64,000 nucleotides of DNA from the NCBI RefSeq assembly GCF_050409585.1, contig NZ_JBNUPE010000003.1:116696-180695 (forward strand). Direction: 5' to 3'. Below the pieces are notes generated by a model. It did not search any database. It saw nothing but the letters and a program-made list of their open reading frames with translations, and was not told where the DNA came from. The DNA is from Facklamia sp050409585 (GTDB taxonomy: Bacteria; Bacillota; Bacilli; Lactobacillales; Aerococcaceae). Shown here piece by piece: positions 60,910 to 64,000 of the stretch. Numbering within the stretch: position 1 is the first letter of the stretch; every line of letters starts with the position of its first letter. Both the position numbers and the translations under genes were made by a program.

Positions 60910-61015
60910 TGCAACTGGTAAGGATTTGCACCTTACATAACATATCACTGTTCAAGGGTTGCCCACGTAATATGTCTTATCCCTTTTAAGCGTCTACCTA
61001 TTCCGCCACAGTTGC
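60910..61015 (-). tRNA. tRNA-like element with class II (Leu/Ser) features, degenerate anticodon arm
   Basis: The minus strand has a perfect seven-pair acceptor stem GCAACTG/CAGTTGC with discriminator A, a tRNA-Leu-like D-arm (TGGCGGAATAGGTAGACGC), a six-pair T-arm with loop TGCAAAT instead of TTCAAAT, and a very long variable arm (CATATTAC/GTGATATG with an inner GGG/CCC). The anticodon arm is only CTTA/TAAG with loop AAAGGGA, lacking U33. CCA is not encoded. Total 106 bases, longer than any normal tRNA-Leu. It is either a decayed tRNA or a tRNA mimic. Confidence 0.55.
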
Positions 61016-61220
61016 TAAAAGTCGTTTTGTCTATATTTTTTAGAACACAATACATAGACTTTGTTTATATACTCACCTTTCGGCGACCAGTCTGTTAGTT
61101 TTCCACACGCTCTAGGCGAACTGCACCAACTGGGATTAAAAATGCGGTCTGTTTGTTAACTTCCCACAATACAAATTTAACACATATACTACCCTTCAAA
61201 ATCCACAAAAAGTCCACAAT
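61016..61220. other. Non-coding interval between the tRNA-like element and arpU-like gene
   Basis: No open frame. On the minus strand there is a GNRA-capped hairpin TCGCC-GAAA-GGTGA (about 61080-61093), GACC/GGTC complementarity around it, and AGTTGGT...AGAGCG spacing reminiscent of a broken tRNA D-arm. Together with the neighbouring element this makes about 400 bases of possibly structured non-coding phage sequence. Confidence 0.35.
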
Positions 61221-61637
61221 CTATTTATCTAGTCCTAAATCATCAGCGATATTCTCGAAGAATCTATTTCTTAAATTAAAAGCCTGACTTCTGCTACAAT
61301 AGATAATCTTATTTTCTACCAATCCGTTCATTGTGTACCTAGGATATTTTTTGAGATACAATTCATTAATAATTGTTTTAGTATCTTCATCGCATTCGTC
61401 CAAATTGTCCGATATAACACGTTGATTACGCCTTAATGCAGTGATTCTTTTATCTTCTTCGATGGTTATCAACATATTAGTCATCTTATCGTTACGTCCA
61501 TTGCCTTGAATACCAGCATTAATATCGGTTGGTTTAAACGGATAACGCAATTCTTCTTCTCGTTCTTCGATGTATTTATCAAGTTTCGGATAATCTCTCA
61601 ATATATCCTGAATATAATTAAATGTACTGCGCTTCAA
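61221..61637 (-). CDS. ArpU family phage late transcription regulator
   Basis: 138 residues, matching ArpU/RinA-type regulators: N-terminal helical MKRSTFNYIQDILRDYPKLD, conserved RREELRYP-like EEREEELRYPFKP, and a C-terminal sigma-70 region 4-like helix-turn-helix (CSRSQAFNLRNRFFENIADD). Proteins of this family turn on late (packaging and structural) genes. Its position just upstream of the terminase region, separated by non-coding sequence, is the expected one. Confidence 0.85.
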   Translation of the reverse strand: MKRSTFNYIQDILRDYPKLDKYIEEREEELRYPFKPTDINAGIQGNGRNDKMTNMLITIEEDKRITALRRNQRVISDNLDECDEDTKTIINELYLKKYPRYTMNGLVENKIIYCSRSQAFNLRNRFFENIADDLGLDK

Positions 61638-61757
61638 TCAATCACCTCCAAATATACCTCTCAAAGCTTTCAGCGTTAGATGCTTTATCTTTTTTGATAG
61701 TCGCAAAAACGTATTATACTTTGCTCTCGCTACTGCTCTGTGCCTATCATTCGTCAT
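61638..61757 (-). CDS. Small basic phage protein (39 residues)
   Basis: Strongly basic (MTNDRHRAVARAKYNTFLRL start), possibly nucleic-acid binding. ATG at 61755-61757 with GAGGTG ribosome site; its stop lies one base before the ArpU-like start. No family recognised. Confidence 0.55.
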   Translation of the reverse strand: MTNDRHRAVARAKYNTFLRLSKKIKHLTLKALRGIFGGD

Positions 61758-61758
61758 T

Positions 61759-61926
61759 TTAAAACACCTCGAACAGATCCATGCTTGGCGTTACTTCTTC
61801 AATGGCAACTACTGAATGATATTTTGCTTTTGCTTCAGTTTCTGCTTCTTGAATCGTTTTAGCATCAAAGTAAACATATCTTTGATTTCCGTGAACATCT
61901 TTTACTAAAATCTTAAATTGCTTCAT
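61759..61926 (-). CDS. Small phage protein (55 residues)
   Basis: Begins MKQFKILVKDVHGNQRYVYF and continues as an alpha/beta small domain with repeated Ala/Glu helix. ATG at 61924-61926 follows AGGAGG. Found among early/middle genes; similar short proteins are common in Lactobacillales phages. Confidence 0.6.
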   Translation of the reverse strand: MKQFKILVKDVHGNQRYVYFDAKTIQEAETEAKAKYHSVVAIEEVTPSMDLFEVF

Positions 61927-62063
61927 GCTTTCCTCCTATACTGGTCAGGGTGTCTTAAGATATAAGTGTTCCCACTCGCTTCAATAACGGTTGCTTTCCC
62001 ATTCTTCATCTTCTTGATCGTTACAATCGGACGGTAGCGGTCGCCTGCCTTACGTTTTTTCAA
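61923..62063 (-). CDS. Small basic phage protein (46 residues)
   Basis: TTG start at 62061-62063, eight bases after GGGGAG, overlapping the end of the WDGH-type gene. Product MKKRKAGDRYRPIVTIKKMK then a short strand region ending RHPDQYRRKA. Overlaps the next gene by four bases. Function unknown. Confidence 0.5.
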   Translation of the reverse strand: MKKRKAGDRYRPIVTIKKMKNGKATVIEASGNTYILRHPDQYRRKA

Positions 62064-62442
62064 CGATTTCACTCCCCACTAAAATACTTAACAACCTATC
62101 AATATCTGCTGGTTTATGCCCGTCATATTCTGGCGCATATTCCAATTCTTTTACATTAAACATATCCCAATCTTTTAAATGATAGTGATAAGTATATTGA
62201 CCTTCTGGAGTATTAATTCCAACATTAAAACTATCTTCAAACATTGTTCCGTCACTATGTTTTTTAGCTTTCCATGCAATCTCTTTGTTTTGATTGCAGA
62301 TAATAGCAAACAACATCATGCGATGATAGTAAAGCTCATCAAAAGTATGCCATTTGTCTGAAATTCCTTTTGTGCTTAGTCCTTGCTCTTTTCCTAACAG
62401 AATTAAATTGTTTATTGATTCGGTGAATTCTTTTTCTTTCAA
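62050..62442 (-). CDS. WDGH-domain-type phage protein
   Basis: 130 residues with the pattern DKWHTFDELYYHRMMLFAI, IAWKAKKHSDGTMFEDSF and YTYHYHLKDWDMFNVKELEY followed by EYDGHKPADIDRLL, which matches a conserved family of small phage proteins named for their WDGH motif (here YDGH). Start is a TTG at 62440-62442 that overlaps the stop of the preceding micropeptide. Function unknown; often beside replication and modification genes. Confidence 0.78.
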   Translation of the reverse strand: MKEKEFTESINNLILLGKEQGLSTKGISDKWHTFDELYYHRMMLFAIICNQNKEIAWKAKKHSDGTMFEDSFNVGINTPEGQYTYHYHLKDWDMFNVKELEYAPEYDGHKPADIDRLLSILVGSEIVEKT

Positions 62443-62513
62443 TCAAACTCGTCCTTTCTGTAAATTGCTGACATGATAAGTACGGTTAAAAGCACTGGAA
62501 TGATTAGGTGCAT
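62439..62513 (-). CDS. Membrane micropeptide (24 residues)
   Basis: MHLIIPVLLTVLIMSAIYRK then DEFD: a single hydrophobic helix. The ATG at 62511-62513 follows a good GAGGTG ribosome site and its TGA overlaps the TTG start of the next gene, arguing for real, coupled translation. Confidence 0.45.
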   Translation of the reverse strand: MHLIIPVLLTVLIMSAIYRKDEFD

Positions 62514-62683
62514 TTAGTCACCTCTTTATTTAGTTGTCTCCTTTTACTTTCTTTGTCAATGATGCATTTTGCATAATTTACCGATTTGGATAACATGTTT
62601 AATTCTCTCTCTGATAAATTCTCAGTCGATAAATCAAATAAATCAGCACATAAGTTTTTAAACTTTAATTGATTCATATTCAT
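62504..62683 (-). CDS. Small phage protein (59 residues)
   Basis: MNMNQLKFKNLCADLFDLST start, helical, two cysteines near the C-terminus (KCIIDKESKRRQLNKEVTKC-like). ATG at 62681-62683 with GGAGGTTGAC before it. Overlaps the micropeptide start. No family recognised. Confidence 0.55.
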   Translation of the reverse strand: MNMNQLKFKNLCADLFDLSTENLSERELNMLSKSVNYAKCIIDKESKRRQLNKEVTKCT

Positions 62684-63163
62684 TTAGTCAACCTCCAACA
62701 AATCGCTAATCTTAGTCGGTTCCTCATCTTCCCATTTGATGAAAGGGAATAAATTATCATTTAATTCGATACGTTCACCATTATCGCTGGTAGACCAATA
62801 TGCATCATATGCTTTGTGTGGTTTATCATAATAAGCATATAACCACCCTGCTTTATTTCTTGCCAAATAATATATATCACATACATTTTCCAAGACATTC
62901 TTTTCAACATCTGATAATTTTATTTCTCGCTCTTCAATCGGTGTCGAAGCGTATTCTACGCATAGTTTTAAAAGGTTTTCTTTATCTGATTCGCTCATTT
63001 CATAAAAATTTTCATATCTTGTATCGAGCGCATAGGTTTCACTAGTTCTTACACTACAATAATATGCACTACCTATTTTAATGTATATACCCTTATCCAC
63101 TACTCCGATTTCCCAATCTTCATTAATCTCTTTAACTTTTTTAATAAATTCTTTTGTTAACAT
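62684..63163 (-). CDS. Hypothetical phage protein
   Basis: 159 residues. Contains YCSVRTSETYALDTRYENFYEM and the C-terminal SDNGERIELNDNLFPFIKWEDEEP, a pattern like small phage proteins of unknown function (DUF1642-like region near the end). No catalytic motif seen. The stop abuts the next gene. Confidence 0.6.
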   Translation of the reverse strand: MLTKEFIKKVKEINEDWEIGVVDKGIYIKIGSAYYCSVRTSETYALDTRYENFYEMSESDKENLLKLCVEYASTPIEEREIKLSDVEKNVLENVCDIYYLARNKAGWLYAYYDKPHKAYDAYWSTSDNGERIELNDNLFPFIKWEDEEPTKISDLLEVD

Positions 63164-63286
63164 TTAATCAGCCTCCTTCTTTTCCAGTTCAAGTAACCTA
63201 TCTCTTAGCATTAATAAAAAATCTTCAACATCTGGGTCTAAGGCATCATCGACAAACTGTTCAATTTCTTTTATTAATTCTTTCAT
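63164..63286 (-). CDS. Small acidic phage protein (40 residues)
   Basis: Acidic helix, MKELIKEIEQFVDDALDPDV start. ATG at 63284-63286 just after the previous gene (overlap with stop), ribosome site AGGAC. No known family. Confidence 0.5.
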   Translation of the reverse strand: MKELIKEIEQFVDDALDPDVEDFLLMLRDRLLELEKKEAD

Positions 63287-63481
63287 TTACTTGTCCTCCA
63301 ATAACTCTTTTATTTTTTTAACGTGACTGGTCCTAAAATATGTATTACTCTTTATAGGCCTAAAACAACAATAATATTTTGGATATTCACTCTTTTTTAA
63401 TACACCACGAATGACATCGCCATCAAAAAATGATAATTCGACATTCTTACCTAAATAGGTTTCAAGTTTTTCTCTTTTCAT
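63287..63481 (-). CDS. Small SH3/LSM-like phage protein
   Basis: 64 residues: ETYLGKNVELSFFDGDVIRG and a C-terminal RTSHVKKIKELLEDK. The GDVIRGVLK pattern resembles an Sm/SH3-like barrel. Between YopX and the 40-residue gene; overlaps neighbours by a few bases. Function unknown. Confidence 0.6.
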   Translation of the reverse strand: MKREKLETYLGKNVELSFFDGDVIRGVLKKSEYPKYYCCFRPIKSNTYFRTSHVKKIKELLEDK

Positions 63482-63483
63482 TT

Positions 63484-63885
63484 TTAGTCCTCCAATAGTT
63501 CTGGGTTTTCATAGATATTTCCGATGACTTGAATTTCGGTTTGAGAATTATTAGAATTCGTTTCGCTAACGAAATACTGCAAGGGATCTCCGTTAATGTG
63601 ATATAAGCCCTCTAAAACATCGTATAAAACCACACCCTGTGTTGAGTCGGTTTTGATTATGTCGCCGACAAAGATGTCGGTACCATTTTTGTCCTTAAGA
63701 AATGTTGATTGCATAAGAACAACTTCATCAGGTCTGCATTTAACAGCATGAACTGTTCTTAATCTCCCATTAAACTCGTCATTAGCGACACTAGATACGT
63801 ATACTTCGTTTTCCATCTCATTAAATCCATAACAACCTCGCATTTTGTTTGTCGCTTTATCCCACGCTCTAAATTTTGGTAGCAT
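63484..63885 (-). CDS. YopX family protein
   Basis: 133 residues. N-terminus PKFRAWDKATNKMRGCYGF and the C-terminal GDPLQYFVSETNSNNSQTEI followed by VIGNIYENPELLED are typical of YopX proteins of Gram-positive phages; DIFVGDIIKTDSTQGVVLYD is the central beta-strand region. ATG at 63883-63885 with GGAGGATAAAT. Biological role unknown. Confidence 0.85.
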   Translation of the reverse strand: MLPKFRAWDKATNKMRGCYGFNEMENEVYVSSVANDEFNGRLRTVHAVKCRPDEVVLMQSTFLKDKNGTDIFVGDIIKTDSTQGVVLYDVLEGLYHINGDPLQYFVSETNSNNSQTEIQVIGNIYENPELLED

Positions 63886-63909
63886 TTATTTATCCTCCTC
63901 TTTTATTGT

Positions 63910-64000
63910 TTAAAATAAACTGCTTTGCAAAGGCACATTAGATAACATCTCTTCTTTTGCCTTTTTATAAAAATCTTTTTTTATTTCAAAACCGTAAGAA
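63910..64000 (-). CDS. DNA methyltransferase, C-terminal part (partial)
   Basis: The last 29 codons run off the right edge: SYGFEIKKDFYKKAKEEMLS then NVPLQSSLF. The YGFEI-x-KDFY-x-KAKEEM pattern is that of the C-terminus of phage N6-adenine or N4-cytosine DNA methyltransferases, where the residues follow motif I/IV strand order. Specificity unknown. Confidence 0.6.
   Translation of the reverse strand, partial: SYGFEIKKDFYKKAKEEMLSNVPLQSSLF

Noticed and set aside
36489..63885. CRISPR array or toxin-antitoxin pair inside the prophage
   Set aside because: No regularly spaced repeats with unique spacers, and no pair of small genes with recognisable toxin or antitoxin motifs.
30846..64000. Integrase within the window
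   Set aside because: No tyrosine or serine recombinase signature in any frame; the integrase is presumably beyond the right edge.

Overview
The window comes from a low-GC Gram-positive bacterium. The gene set points to Lactobacillales: a serS T-box leader, the yhaM/yhaN/yhaO cluster, a glgB-glgC-glgD-glgA glycogen operon, ribosomal protein L25/Ctc, PrsA and UppP. A family near Aerococcaceae or Carnobacteriaceae is plausible, but I cannot fix genus or species from the sequence alone.

Positions 1 to about 30,600 are ordinary chromosome, mostly on the minus strand. In order they hold two tandem NADPH-dependent FMN reductases, a DUF554 membrane protein, an AI-2E-family exporter, a lactonase-type beta-propeller, a PTS EIIA(Glc) protein, uppP, an ABC-F ATPase with a possible attenuation leader, serS with its T-box, trmL, queG, L25, a start-less lipoprotein remnant, tRNA-Arg(CCG), a secreted protein of unknown function, a HIT hydrolase, a YtxH-like protein, prsA, a His/Cys-rich SRPBCC protein, yhaM-yhaN-yhaO, yheA, a class A penicillin-binding protein and the glycogen operon. 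Upstream of glgB is an unidentified, highly structured RNA with its own promoter and terminator (30294-30519).

From about 30.7 kb to the right edge the window is a prophage whose left end lies between the structured RNA and position 30,770. Its right end, integrase and most replication genes are outside the window. The long minus-strand block reads, in transcription order from right to left: a DNA methyltransferase tail, many small early or middle genes, an ArpU-type late regulator, a tRNA-like element, terminase, SPP1-type portal and gp7 head protein, scaffold, capsid E, connectors, TP901-1-type major tail protein, frameshifted tail chaperones, tape measure, Dit, a tail protein with collagen-like repeats, baseplate or fibre proteins, holin and a two-domain endolysin. 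This is a siphovirus; the SPP1-like portal and terminase suggest headful packaging.

Between the lysis genes and the left attachment end, on the opposite strand, is a compact cassette (30846-34910) driven by a strong promoter with a palindromic operator. It holds two small unknown proteins, an SNF2-like helicase with a damaged or non-AUG start, a DUF3440 PAPS-reductase-family protein (IbrA-like), a ParB/Srx-like protein (IbrB-like, motif DGYHR) and an XRE-type regulator. This is the place where prophages usually carry lysogenic-conversion or defence genes, and the combination is the most interesting candidate system in the window. Its function is not known from the sequence; regulation of host or prophage genes, or a Dnd-like nucleic-acid chemistry, are the two hypotheses the gene families suggest.
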